DNA of 64,000 nucleotides. It comes from Azorinus chamasolen (lineage: Eukaryota > Mollusca > Bivalvia > Cardiida > Solecurtidae). Location of the stretch: positions 25,595,869-25,659,868 of the forward strand of contig OY755242.1 of the NCBI GenBank assembly GCA_963576725.1. Direction: 5' to 3'. Below, in pieces: positions 43,424-54,930 of the stretch; positions within the stretch are counted from its first letter, which is position 1, and each line of letters opens with the position of its first letter. The notes beneath the pieces were generated by a model. The model did not search any database. It saw nothing but the letters and a program-made list of their open reading frames with translations, and was not told where the DNA came from. A program made the translations under genes and the position numbers.

Positions 43424-44253
43424 TTTGACTAATACCAATTCATTCAACTGAATACGTTTCTGATATTGATTGCAAGGAAATCTGCAGCTGACACCAGTTT
43501 TGATAGCATGAGTAGGGTTAAAATGCAGTTGTCAAATTCAGTGCTAAATCGATACGCTGTAGCTTGTCGTAGTTTGCATAACATGGTAACGTCATTGGCT
43601 TCAATACTAGTGCGTTATAATCTAACCCGTCTCATGCTAAAAACTAGTTTCTACTCAATACTCAGTTTGCCGAGCATTCCACTGACCTCCGATTGGAACA
43701 AATTCTTTAGAAACCATTGGCCGCATGTCAAATAGCCTGGATCCTGATGTCTCATCTTATTTTAAACTGTTCGCAAAAGTTTATTAAGGCTCATGCGAAG
43801 ATTAAAGTTAAAATTGTAATAGATAGACATTGTAAAGTGTTGGGGATGTTCCCATTTGATACACGAAGCACTGTTTAAAAGCCTGGTAGAGGTGCTGTGA
43901 AAATTCGAATCAAAATGCAAAACTGTCTTCCTTCAATGATTTTGAAATTACATCAGAACCAAGTATGAATACATTAATAAAAACGAATGGACACACGCTT
44001 TAATCTAAGAAAAGGCAGATTTACGCCGTCTGCCCAAACGCTATGTGTACACATCGTTCACAATTAACATAAATCATTTATTTTGTTTTACCAATATCTA
44101 TTTAATGGCATGTGGCAAAACTTATTATGTTTATTATGTCGCACTTGTGCTAAATTACTAGACGGTATTCATTAGGACACTGGAGTATGACATACCTTTG
44201 ATTCACAGAACAGACACAAAACGTCTCCTTTACATGACAAAGTAATGTTTATA
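43424..44253. other. no gene; pB-G remnant
   Basis: A one-armed pB-G core at 43735-43785 (CCTGGATCCTGATGTCTCAT, AAACTGTTCGCAA). An 89-codon frame at 43466-43735 precedes it and has no recognised domain. Confidence 0.4.
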
Positions 44254-44452
44254 CCGTAAAACCTCCCTTAACCGGCAGTTAAATTTAGTATGAATATCGG
44301 TCTTGGGGACAGGTGGCAGCTTAATGCAGGGTGAAAGTCATGCAGAAAGCTAGGAGCTTTCTGCATGAATTTCATCCTGCATTAAGCAGCCACCTGCCTA
44401 AAAGTATCTAAATTATTATCTACTAGAATTCCGGTAAAGAGAGGTTATACTA
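44254..44452 (+). mobile_element. pogo-3 MITE, second copy
   Basis: TA-flanked CCGTAAAACCTCCCTTAACC; core shortened to GAAAGCTAGGAGCTTTC. Otherwise close to 5806-6009, including subterminal TCTAAATTATTATCTACTAG. Confidence 0.88.
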
Positions 44453-44562
44453 TATCTCGCTTTGCATGTACTAACACTGCGTAATGAGTAATGACTCACA
44501 GCTTATAATCTAATAGCAACTAGTATCTTATGTGTGTTTGAATTGTTCAAATCGTTTTGATT

Positions 44563-44792
44563 TTAACCCTTATCTAGTAAACCGCGACATTATCTGCAAA
44601 CGACTCAGATCATGATGAGAAGACGAGTAAATCGGAATTGCACCAGAAGCCAAGCTGTTTGATACTTAGTCAATAGTTTATCAAAATCTTATTTCTTGGC
44701 AGTTATGTTTCCAGAAGCTAAATCGAATTGGTAATAGTCATAATTAAACATTTCAAACTTTGAGCCGACATTACTTTTTCATAGAGGGTTAA
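44563..44792 (+). mobile_element. pB-G MITE, full length
   Basis: TTAA-CCCTTATCTAGTAA to CATAGAGGG-TTAA, 230 bp. Hairpin CTGCAAACGACTCAGATCAT / CCAAGCTGTTTGATAC with decayed GATGAGAAGACGAG centre, then CCAGAAGCTAAATCGAATTG. This copy defines the outer limits of family G. Confidence 0.72.
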
Positions 44793-44830
44793 GGATTAAA
44801 GAACTCATTTCTTACAACATTTGGTTGCAA

Positions 44831-45080
44831 TTAACCCTTCTCTTGCTGAATTTTAAAACTCATGTCTCCATCTTTACCCATGCAATGTTGTATAATTACA
44901 TATATCGTCACTTTCTACACGTATTTCGCCGTGCAATCACTGCTATGGAGTGCACTGGTTGCACAATCAACTTGTAAATAGTGCAGACCCTGATGAGACA
45001 ACTCCTGCAGGAGCTGTCTCATCTGGGTCTTCACTATTTACAGGTAGGTATATTGACGTGAATAGCAAGCGAATGGTTAA
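44831..45080 (+). mobile_element. pB-A MITE, full length
   Basis: TTAA at both ends, 39 bp downstream of a pB-G copy. Hairpin GAGACAACTCC about TGCA; one arm has a single mismatch. Confidence 0.9.
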
Positions 45081-45482
45081 GGATATGCAGATGCTGTCTA
45101 TATTATCATAAACATACAAAAGGACAAAACGACAACGTGATATATTCGCGTCAATCATTGTTTCGCTTAGAGCGACCTGACTCGCATTCGCAACTTTTTG
45201 ACACACAACCAATAGTCTTGCAAAATACAGTGTACTTGTTCGAACAGCGAAAATGGTCGAAGTTACATCAGAACCAACTTTGAACAGACATTCTCTTTGT
45301 CACAGAAGGCCAAAGGAATGTGTGTCATATATAAAATAATTAATTGAGTTGCTGTTTAGGTTCTCAAATGTGTGTGTATATTTATGCAATCGCTAGTTAC
45401 AGATGGATGTGATCACTTGGAATAACAACGTCATAGGGTTTGCTATTTTACATAACAATTTATCCATTAGCTAATATTTATT

Positions 45483-45665
45483 ACAGTTAAATCCAATATT
45501 TCATAAATGCCCACATTATACAGGCAACCATAAATGTAAATCGGAGAGAGACATGAGGGCACAAAATGTCATAGCAGAAATATTTCTGCAAAACACATTT
45601 GATGTTTTGAAAACATTTGCATAAGATCTGATTTAGAAGATATTGTAATTGATTACATTGCTCCG
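45483..45665 (+). repeat. dispersed repeat L, copy 1
   Basis: AAATGTAAATCGGAGAGAGAC, AGAAATATTTCTG and TTTGCATAAGATCTGATTTA match 47620-47785 in the same order. Confidence 0.55.
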
Positions 45666-45959
45666 TTGCAATTTCCTTAATTTTGACTTCTATCTACGTG
45701 TTGTGGCTTATATCGGTATCAGCAAAACAATTAGATAGTATTTTGCGTACAAATATAACATAAATATTTGTTGTTGGTTTTTATTGTTGTTTTTTTTATC
45801 GCGAATTAGGTAACAGCATACATTCTTGCATGGCATTAATGCTATTCTTACCTACCGGCGGGCCGTAAAGGTGTCAAAACTATTACTCGAAAAGCTCATA
45901 TAAAACGTAAATGAGAACTCGTTCACAAATACCACATGGCTACGTCTTGATTACTATAA

Positions 45960-46062
45960 TATTATTATTATTATCTATAATTAAAAAAATAATAAATAAT
46001 AATTAAAGTAATAATAATATTAGCAGTAATGATATTAGTAATGATAATAATAACACGATATT
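45960..46062. repeat. AAT/ATT microsatellite
   Basis: Imperfect ATT, AAT and ATA trinucleotides, nearly pure A+T. Confidence 0.85.
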
Positions 46063-46412
46063 TATTATCCTTGTTTCAAAATGACTCTTCTGTATTATGC
46101 ATCTACTTTACTAGTTTATCCAAAAGCAGGTTAATATCAGACAACGCACACCATATACATATGTTTTGAGTTCGCTTGACTGGCTGTTGTTAGCGTATGC
46201 ATGGATTTAGAAAGCGTACACCTGCATACATCCTCACGTCAGAAGATAAAATCCCTTTGCTTATTTCAAGTATTTTATTTTCTCACTATACTAAATACAG
46301 TTATTGATATACCAGGTTCAAACATGTAGGCATCAATGATGCTGCCAAAGTTTTGATCCAAGAAGTGAGATGTTACAGATAAGTTCCCCTGGTCAACCAA
46401 ATCTAGAGAACA

Positions 46413-46602
46413 TCTTTCGCTGCCAATGTCGCATCTGAGGTTATCTTTGCAAACATTTTGGGTTTAGATGAGACGAGGAGTAAGTTGGCATTTCACTAAG
46501 ATCCAAACTGTTCGGTACGTTGGTAATGTTTTTGAAAGTAAATTGGAGAAATTATATAAACAAACCTTTGCAGACAATAATAATTGGTAGCGAAATAAAG
46601 CA
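46413..46602 (+). mobile_element. pB-J MITE
   Basis: CTTTCGCTGCCAATG at left and ATTGGTAGCGAAATAAAG at right. Core GCAAACATTTTGGGTTTAGA, GAGACGAGGAGTAAGTTGGC, GATCCAAACTGTTCGG. Confidence 0.68.
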
Positions 46603-47619
46603 ATCGTCGGCTCACCATTAGAACTCATTGTTAAAGCACCAGTGAAACCTGATACAACGGCACAATAATGGGTCACACATGCTCATGCTGAAAACATAAT
46701 ATCTGCTCAATGTCTGATTTGCCCATACCGACGGCCTATATATAAAATGCTTATGTAAAACATATTAGATCAACAGATATTCAGTGTGCTGTTTTAATAT
46801 ATGTTTAACTGCGAATCGCGTCAAGGGACCATAGACATTACCTCGAGATAAAAGAGATACGAGACAACCGATTTCTAATTTGGACAAATTCTCAAATTCA
46901 CAGCCTAAGGGAACGTGAACTGTATGGTTCAATTCGATATCAGAGTGCGCAAGATGCTAACATCTATAGATTCGAAAGATGACTACTACTCGTGTACACA
47001 AATGTGTAACGTTATAGTGTGTGCAGTGATGTTTCATAGCCTATGGATAAGACCGTATATACACATCTTAACGCGATGAACGTATTCCCTCTTTATTCAT
47101 TTTGAAAATCGTATGTAACCGTCAATGATTGTGAAGGCGTTCTATGCGTGAATAAGTTCGAGAAACAATGCACACTACGAATTCTAATACCTTCACATTT
47201 TGATGATTACCCAAATGGTAATGCGTATCTACGGATGATATAACCTGTTGGAACTTCCAGCTAAGGGTTGCTTCAATTAATTGCAAAGCTTTCAATTCAA
47301 AATGAAGTTCTGATGAATCAGTAATCATCTGATATAAAATCACCTTGGGCATGTCAGCGGCCAATACACGTAACGTCGTAACGTCGACAGATTTAAAACA
47401 CCGCTAAAGAACGCCGACATATGTATATCAATACAAATTGTGAATATTCATATATACATGTACTTCTGAGCATATTTGTTTCTGACTGGCAGTCTCCTCC
47501 ACTTATCAGTGATTGATTAAAACATCCTGCAATATCATTTCATTCGACAATGCTGTATAAAATGGCTCCTGTAGTGCAGGAGATCAACATATCAGGCTGT
47601 TTGCAGTCAAACACTCTGC
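46603..47619. other. no identifiable feature
   Basis: An 80-codon minus frame (47122-47364) looks protein-like in composition but matches nothing I know. Not called. Confidence 0.35.
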
Positions 47620-47785
47620 CTTATTAACTCACAGATCATGAAAACAGTCTTAAATGTAAACTTGGGAGAGACGAACAGGCTCCCGATGTCAGAAGAGAAA
47701 TATATCTGTACAAATATTCATCGTTTGTGGAAACTATTTGCATTGCATCTGATTTTACAAATAATATGATTTATTACATTTCATC
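47620..47785 (+). repeat. dispersed repeat L, copy 2
   Basis: AAATGTAAACTTGGGAGAGAC, AGAAATATATCTG and TTTGCATTGCATCTGATTTT. Confidence 0.55.
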
Positions 47786-47862
47786 TTAGGGAGTTTTATG
47801 AATACCACAACTGTGATAAGAAGATGCTTGCAAAGAAATTACAGTATTACTTTGAGAAGCAC

Positions 47863-48069
47863 TTAACCCTTTACTCCATGGATACTCATGTAAGAAATAA
47901 TGAAATCATAAATATTAATTGAAATCATGTTCATAATAGCATATAAACACATGACAGAAACTACAGAATTAATTTTATATTATTTCGTACAGCAAACATA
48001 GTAGACACTACAGGAGCCATGGCTCTACTCTGTTTGGGAAGGTAAATTTAGGCGTATTTATTAAGTTAA
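47863..48069 (-). mobile_element. pB-F MITE
   Basis: TTAA-CCCTTTACTCCATGG. Hairpin reduced to GTAGACACTACAGGAGCCAT. Right side GGCGTATTTATTAAG-TTAA. Confidence 0.72.
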
Positions 48070-48199
48070 TTCACAGTATAAACGTTCAGGTCTTGGAGAA
48101 CGTTTATTGTCCATATCAATACAGCATGTATATTGTCATACATGAAAAATAGGTGTTTGTTATGATTGCGATCAGTCTATTAGTTTTGAGAATAAGCAT

Positions 48200-48520
48200 T
48201 GGAAATTATATTAATTCTGAAAGTAGGTGATCATTCGAAAGCAAAGTAGCAACGCCAAAAGATAAAATTGCAGAGTCGGTTTTATACGCTGTTTATGGCC
48301 AGCTATTTAAAATGCAAAACTATTCACACTCACTAGCACCGGCTAAAGCAATATTAAGACCTAAAATCATTGAAACTGATGCTCCAACAGGACCAGAAAA
48401 TATAACAACAGGGATAATTTTACGGCTGTCACATGAATACTTAGCTTCTGCTGTGGTGAAGTACATAATTGTAAGGAGATCCTTCGAAAGCAAAAACAAC
48501 AATGCTAAAAGAGAACATTG
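48200..48520 (+). repeat. family H repeat
   Basis: GATCATTCGAAAGCAAAGTA, CTAGCACCGGCTAAAGCA, GGACCAGAAAATATAACAAC, then a second partial unit from GGAGATCCTTCGAAAGC. Confidence 0.75.
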
Positions 48521-48539
48521 ACGCGACATAACTGGTGTT

Positions 48540-48605
48540 TGCAAGCAGCTTGGATCTAGATGAGATGACAGTAACTCGGCTTCTCACCAGTGTCCAACCT
48601 GGTTG
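48540..48605. repeat. pB-G hairpin
   Basis: GCAAGCAGCTTGGATCTAGA, TGAGATGACAGTAACTCGGC, TTCTCACCAGTG; followed by CTGAAAAGCTTGAAC. Confidence 0.6.
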
Positions 48606-49618
48606 TTACTATGCCTATAGTTTCTGAAAAGCTTGAACAAAAACTGAAACAGAATGATATTTAAACAGATATCATTTTATAGCAGCGTGCTAACATTTAC
48701 GACCTCTTAGTGGAACAACGATAAACTAAGAAGCTGTTTTTTATTACGCAAGTTAGAAATACGATGTAATGAGAATGGCACATACGAAATAGATAGTGAC
48801 AAGTACACGAGGAAGGAACACATAAAATGTAGCGTAAGGGCGGCACGTTTGACTGAAAAGAAATAAATGTTAGTATCCAGTGAGTTAGTCTCTTGTAGTC
48901 TCTTAGGTCTGTTATAAGTTAGTTTTGTTAACACCACCTCTCGACACAGACACACGCTCTTCAAAACACACCCGAATAGTGGACGTATATTCCAACTCTA
49001 GCATGCCCAAGACGATCGTTGGCAGATTCGATTTCTTGGCATAGAACGTACAAAATAAATATGTTACAATCCATTGAACAAGTTGTAACTGAATGTTTGT
49101 CAATAATGCAACACGTTCATCCAGTTAGATGCATGTCATAGTTCAACAGTATTGCTGCTACTGATTTATATAAAACAATTTAATATACGGTATTCGTGGT
49201 TTTAGTATAATTACATTTTGCTATCCTATTACAGTTTTTATCATGCAACGTCACCAAATACAGTCACGTTCTACTAGCATAATATTTTCCACGTCGACAC
49301 TGTATTTTGGGAGGTATAGAGCATGTGTACTGACCCCACTGGAATGCTAGTTTGGTTCAGCCAATAGGAGGAAAACAGAAGGACGAAAAAGGCATAATTA
49401 AACATAAACATCAAATTAACACATTTGCTCACCTTTGTATCAACTAGTTGTCCATATAAAAGGATTAAATCAAGTTTGTTTATGTTGTAAATGTCGATGA
49501 CGTCACTGTAACTCAACATTACGTCATGTAATTCGTACTTGCATGTTTTTTCATTCAGGGGACAAAACCGCTTTAGCAATCTTTCGTTTTCTTCATTTTC
49601 TCTTGGAGTTGCATGATA
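48606..49618. other. no identifiable feature
   Basis: Minus frames of 85 and 101 codons (48707-48964, 49274-49579) lack recognisable domains. Confidence 0.35.
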
Positions 49619-49744
49619 AAAGAATTACTATGCTAGTAGTTTGAAAGTTCAGCTGTATTTTGGCTCGTCAGAAAATTAGTTAAATGCTCGCCAAGGCTCG
49701 CATAAATACAGCTGAACTTCCAAACTACTAGCATAGTAATTCTT
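49619..49744. repeat. single-copy hairpin, about 41-bp near-perfect arms
   Basis: Arm 49619-49660 (AAGAATTACTATGCTAGTAG, then TTTGAAAGTTCAGCTGTATTT) pairs with 49704-49744 with one mismatch. The 43-nt loop contains GCTCGTC and GCTCGCC. No transposon ends and no other copy here. Confidence 0.88.
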
Positions 49745-49829
49745 ATATATTGTTCAACAAAAGTGACAATGTATATTTTCTGATAAACTTAAAATATTAG
49801 AAATGAGCTAGTATACTCTTTTTCTACCA

Positions 49830-50081
49830 TTAACCCTTTACCTGATAGAAGCGGCTTTTAGCGTGTTTGATTTATTCCTCCGCTGAAGAAAATAGTTCAA
49901 ATTCATACAGTCATGAACATATTGCATAATAAATATTTTCTATATCCTAGTAGGTGGTAGCTTAAAGCAGGCTGAAAGTAAAGCAGAATGCGCCTTAAGG
50001 CGCATTCTGCTTTACTTTCAACCTGCTTTAAGTGGTCATATGTCTTCAAAACTAGAAACAGGCTATTGGGTAAAGGGTTAA
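49830..50081 (+). mobile_element. pB-B MITE, intact copy 2
   Basis: Same length (252 bp with both TTAA) and nearly the same sequence as 405-656; the only difference I see is CAAATCTAG versus CAAAACTAG. Hairpin half-site CAGAATGCGCC about TTAA. Confidence 0.92.
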
Positions 50082-50439
50082 TATAGCGATGATGATTTTA
50101 TGCTGATATCTATATGGACACAAAATACATGTCTGTTGTTAACACCATAATGAACAACGTTGTGATTTTAATTTCCTTTTTAAACCTTAATCTCGTTGTA
50201 TTAAGCAGGTCTACGTAGTCATGAAAAGGCGTTCAGATATTTCCAGTTTATTAATACATATGTTTTTATTCATTTGACAGTCAACATTTTATTTGGTGCA
50301 AATGTGTATTTACTGTGTCAGTCCTTTGCCTGGCGTCTATCTTCATTTCAATATGTTACACGTTTCACTTTCTTCCGATTCTTTTAAGAAACTATAGAAC
50401 TTGTGACCCTTATTCATGAAATGATATATGTAATAAATT
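50082..50439. other. no identifiable feature
   Basis: Nothing recognised. Confidence 0.35.
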
Positions 50440-51136
50440 ATGTTTATAAAGGTTATGATCCTTTTATATTGCAACGCACTGCATGTTTGGTTATCGACCC
50501 TTTTACAGTCGGTAGCTACGCTTCCCTCTTTGCTTGCGCGATGACAGGCCGAGGGTAGTACTCTATGATGGTATACTCTTAAACTTGGATACAGAATGAG
50601 CTTACCGGACTCATGTATTACTTTTCCCTGTCGTGCCCTTAACGGCTTACCTGCAGGTGCTCTGACTTCAGCAAAGTCATTGATTACATATTTGACGGAT
50701 TGTCACAGTTATTATGCTATGTTTTACATGTTGTCATGTGTTCACCGTCGTCTATGTTGTGGGTAAGTCCAGCGGGGATACCTTTATTTACAATATTTGT
50801 AAAGCTAGGGTGACTTTGAGAGAAGTGTGAGGTTAGGACGTCCGTAAACCGGTTTAAACCCCCAGTGGTGATTTTGCTACTGACCGTGCCAAGGCGGTAC
50901 TGTCTTTGTCACCCTTCCTTTTGTTTGCCTTGCGTCTTTGTGCTTGTGATTTTGTTCATGTGTGGAACGTTTGTCTCTGGTTCTTGTGTGTCTTTTAGTG
51001 TTTTCTGTGTTCATTTCGTGTGTGCGTTTGGGTGTGTGGTTGTGTGTATGTGTGTGTGTGTGTGAGTGTGTCATGCTGTCTATCGGTGTTTTGGTGGTGG
51101 TTGGGTCTTGTATGTGGCTTTGCCTGCTTGACTTTA
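50440..51136 (+). mobile_element. 5'-truncated Naiad-type retroelement, 3' end
   Basis: Starts in the last ORF codons (GYDPFILQRTACLVIDPF ... CAMTGRG, TAG at about 50557). Then about 600 bp of 3' region follow: GGGGATACCTTTATTTAC, GTAAACCGGTTTAAACCCCC, CCGTGCCAAGGCGGTACTG, a TG-rich tract, and the end TTGACTTTACTACTTTTCC. The C-terminal codons match 20835-20921. 5' truncation fits target-primed retrotransposition. Confidence 0.82.
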
Positions 51137-51169
51137 CTACTTTTCCATTTATACTAGAAACTATAGACA

Positions 51170-51230
51170 GAGGGTCAAACAACTTGGATCCTCATTTAGA
51201 ACCAAAGCTGTTTGCAAATACCAGTTAGGT
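51170..51230. repeat. pB-G hairpin, centre deleted
   Basis: GTCAAACAACTTGGATCCTC and AAAGCTGTTTGCAAATACC. Confidence 0.5.
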
Positions 51231-51619
51231 CGTACTTATCAAGGAACGGATAAGGCCTTATCGCAATATACCTGTGAGAATACAATAATAAAATATATTA
51301 CAACTTTGGAGAAATCTGCAGACGTTTAATTGCTTTGAAATAGCTGGTACGGGAGAGGAGGATTTCACTTTATAAAGGACACAGCGACTCAATGCACTTC
51401 TACATGAGTTTGAATGTAATTATGGTGATAAGAAAATAATAATTTTAGAAAAATCCTTACCTTATTCAGGTCTGATATTGGAACTAGAAATAGTTCTCTG
51501 ACATTCAACTGAGAATAAATAAAACTTCGATCAGCGATGCTATTGACTTGCTATATATATATATATACAACACTAAATATATATGTATTTTCGCGTGCCT
51601 TTCCATTTTTAAACCCCAA

Positions 51620-51810
51620 TTATATCACTCCAACGACACATGCACGATTACCTATGCAAACAGTTTGGATCAAGATGAGAGGCCGAATAGGTCGGCGTCT
51701 CATCACACTCCAAAATGTTTGTTACTTTGGTAAAGTTCTGGAAGAAAAGTGGAGGAATTTAATATATAAAATGTATAGCAGATGGCAATATTTAGTACTG
51801 AAATAGTTGA
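51620..51810. mobile_element. pB-G/J element
   Basis: GATTACCTATGCAAACAGTT, TGAGAGGCCGAATAGGTCGG, CGTCTCATCAC and AAATGTTTGTTAC. The far side ATGGCAATATTTAGTACTG resembles the pB-J right end. Confidence 0.6.
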
Positions 51811-53087
51811 ACATATAAGATAAATAAACGTGCTAACCTTGGGATGGGTTGTGTTTACAAGGATACTACATGACTGTATTAAAGCACCGACCACAACGCT
51901 GTTCGTAGTGTATAGAATTTATTGTGCCAAAGGAACGAATAGTATCAAATAGTATTCGTATTCTGCATTGTAAATATAGCATATGACCGAATAAACATTT
52001 AACCTATATTTAATGCCAATGACGTTGTCTGCATTATCAGTTTGGCATTCTCACGACGTATTCGATTTGTTTATGTCACCGACAGAACGGATGGGAACCG
52101 TTTATTTTACGATGGACATTCCACATCCGTAATCATTCACTCTTAACAAACTGTTTTAGCTAAGATTATACATTAAGCAACCTCAGAGTAACACCATAAG
52201 TATGACTCTTAAAATACAGGCGGCTGTTAAATGCTTACCAAGCTGGTACAAAATACCCATTCGGGAGTTTTACACAGTACATTATTCCTGTATAAAGCTA
52301 GCACCTGACTTAAAGTCTACAACGAGAATATTGTGTGTAGTCATTTGAAAACTGGAATAAGAGAGCAAAGTGACAATATCGAGTCATATACCTGTAATAT
52401 GGTAGCAGTTATTTTAGACAAAGCCAAACCTAAAACTAATGTAAGAATACTGTGTTTTCATTCGAGGAAATAACGAGTTATGCTACTTGGTCTCATGTGT
52501 TCAACCGTATATAAGAACAATGAAGAAAACATTTGCTTTGATACAATGTTAGCGGTTTTAAACACATGCTTTCAGTTATAGCCATTAACAGTCGTTAACA
52601 GCAAATATGAGTTGTTGAACATCAATCAGCAAATCCGTTGTCTCCAGAAACCAAACCTTATCTCAACATGAATAAAGTTTCCATTTAACAATACCATTTA
52701 CTTCTGTCATTGTGTTGCATCTGTATGTTTAAGAATATTTTACATCTGCAAGGCATCATCGTCATCGTCATCATCATTATTGTCATAATGTCATATACAG
52801 CGTTATATCAACTATTAAGCATCACAGTTCCATTACACCCCATGTATTAATCAAGTTAACCTATATGTTTAAACGGGGTCTTCTATTATACATTTCAGTC
52901 ATCTCCTTTTCCATCTGATAATTCAATTTAGCACCAATTCGATAACTTTAAATTGGAGAGACATAGCAAATACTGTACTTTCAGGAATATTTTGGTTTTG
53001 GCCTGTCGTTCAAATGCATTCAGTTTATTGGGCTAAACAATAATGCATGCTTACCAGATCAACCATCATTTTACTATTTTTTTCTAT
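51811..53087. other. no gene; degraded pogo-type hairpin
   Basis: At 52170-52315 TAAGCAACCTCAGAG ... CAGGCGGCTG ... GCTAGCACCTGACTTAAAG keeps part of a pogo hairpin. A CATCGTCATCGTCATCATC microsatellite lies near 52757-52785. Confidence 0.4.
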
Positions 53088-53325
53088 TTAACCCTTTACT
53101 CATGAAAATACATGTAAGACATAATTAAATCATAAATATCGTTAAGGTGATTTTTATAATGGCACATGCACATATCAAATGTTAGTCATGGCAGAAACAC
53201 TAGAATCAGATCGATAGTATACCATAAGTAAATAGAGCAGACCCTAATCATACAGGAGCCGTCTGTTATTGGTCTACTCTGATAACAAAGGCATTAAAAG
53301 TAGTACTTATGGAGTACAGTATTAA
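53088..53325 (-). mobile_element. pB-F MITE
   Basis: TTAA-CCCTTTACTCATG. Half hairpin GACCCTAATCATACAGGAGC / CGTCTGTTATTGGTC. Shares TTAA 53322-53325 with the next copy, in the opposite orientation. Confidence 0.8.
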
Positions 53326-53571
53326 CCCTTTCCCTTATGTAAGCGCATTTTTACGCATCTACAAACAGAGCAGACCCAGATCAGACGGCTCCTATAGGAG
53401 TCGTCTGATCAGGGTTTGCTCTGTTTGCTTATGGTGTATAATATAGGTCTATTTCTACAGCTTTTGCCTGAGCGAAAATGTCATGTGTTCATATGCCATT
53501 ATACAAATTATCTTATTAATATTCATGACGTCATTATTACCTACATAAATATTCATCAGGGAAAGAGTTAA
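53322..53571 (+). mobile_element. pB-F MITE, reference copy
   Basis: TTAA-CCCTTTCCCTTATG to CATCAGGGAAAGAG-TTAA. Near-perfect hairpin around 53373-53430: CAAACAGAGCAGACCC and half-site CAGACGGCTCC about TATA. Contains the TTAATATTCATGACG site that is occupied in the copy at 9148. Confidence 0.9.
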
Positions 53572-54333
53572 TACATATGTCTTAGTAGTATTCTCAATTG
53601 GTCGTGTAGTGTGCTTTGAAATTCCTGCAAAAAGCTGAACGTACGTAGATCGAAAACATTTTGCGCAGCAAACGTTGTTCAGATTTATGCAAATTATTAT
53701 CTTCATATTGCGTGAGTATTACTTGTTGTTTCCAGGGGAACAACAAGGAGTATGTAATAACATTTTATAATCCTGGGGTTAATGATACCCTATAATGTTT
53801 ATGACCACATAAACTACATGGGATACAATATACTAAATCATTTCCTTATTTGAACATGCGAGTGTGTGTGCTATGCTGTTTGTAACAAAGAATCCATTTT
53901 CTCATTCACTATTAACGCTACAAAAGGTCAACACGTACACCATATTTAATAAACACTCTTATATATGCTTAATCAACATGCGTTCCGCTTTAAGCAGGCA
54001 TGTAGGTGTATGATAAAGGGTCAATCAGCTATATATCAGTACGTACAGCTGGTTTTACCTATGTGCGTTTTGTGTTCAAAAAATGCTGATGTTTAACTTC
54101 CAGTGGAAAACATGTCTATATAAGCGTACTACGATATAACACACACATGAATTTCAGAATACATCTTAAACATTGCATCCTGTGGTGTGTGAGTCATTTT
54201 GAAACAGTATCATTTGTGAGTTCTTTATAGTTTTTCCAGAATATGTAAAATGGTTGCAAATGTAATCACAAATGGAATCACAAATTCACCATGGTAACTG
54301 ACGGTGCATGTGTTATGTATGTAATGTGATGTA
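53572..54333. other. no identifiable feature
   Basis: Ends in TATGTAATGTGATG simple repeats that continue on the other side of the next element. Nothing else. Confidence 0.35.
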
Positions 54334-54539
54334 CAGCAAAATCCATCTAATGCGACCACCAAAAAGGGGCATAATTCACAGTGGCAAAGGCAGGTGGTAG
54401 CCTAATGCAGGACGAAAGTTATACAAAAGGCTCCTATAGAAGCTTTCTGCATAACTTTCGTCCTGCATTAAGCAACCACCTGCTTATGAAAACAGCCACA
54501 TTTGTTTATTAAGTGGGTGCATTAGAGGGTTTTTTACCG
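54334..54539 (+). mobile_element. pogo-4 MITE
   Basis: TA-flanked CAGCAAAATCCATCTAATGC / GCATTAGAGGGTTTTTTACCG. Hairpin arms GCCTAATGCAGGACGAAAGT / ACTTTCGTCCTGCATTAAGC, core GGCTCCTATAGAAGC. Inserted in a GTAATGTGAT simple repeat. Confidence 0.88.
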
Positions 54540-54784
54540 TATGTGTAATGTGATATTTGCGTAAAGTGCTATCTATGTAATATACTATCTGTGCAAATTA
54601 AAATATTTGTTATCGGTGTGATGTATATTGTGTAAAGTGCTCTTCGCGCAGCATGCTGTATGATATATGTCCAATTTAACATATATGTAATGCGTAATGT
54701 TATATGTATACAACGTGTTATCTGTGTAACGTACTGTTCTTGTATGTACTGTATATACTCCTCTAAAACAATGAACATACTTTA

Positions 54785-54930
54785 AAGGGTTTGGTTGCTT
54801 ATTGTAGTGTGTAAGTATTGCAGAAGGTTCATCTCATTATTACGTTCGTCCTGCATCAAGCTACCACTAGACGTTAATACTCAGAAGTATGGGTCTGTTA
54901 GGTGATCGCTTTAGACATGTTTCGTTGTAT
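54785..54930 (+). mobile_element. pogo-type MITE fragment
   Basis: TTTGGTTGCTTATTGTAGTG, CGTTCGTCCTGCATCAAGCT and the right end TAGACATGTTTCGTTG-TA. Confidence 0.55.

Noticed and set aside
47122..47364. 80-codon minus frame with protein-like composition
   Set aside because: No homology recognised and no neighbouring exons; a database search or RNA data would be needed to support it.
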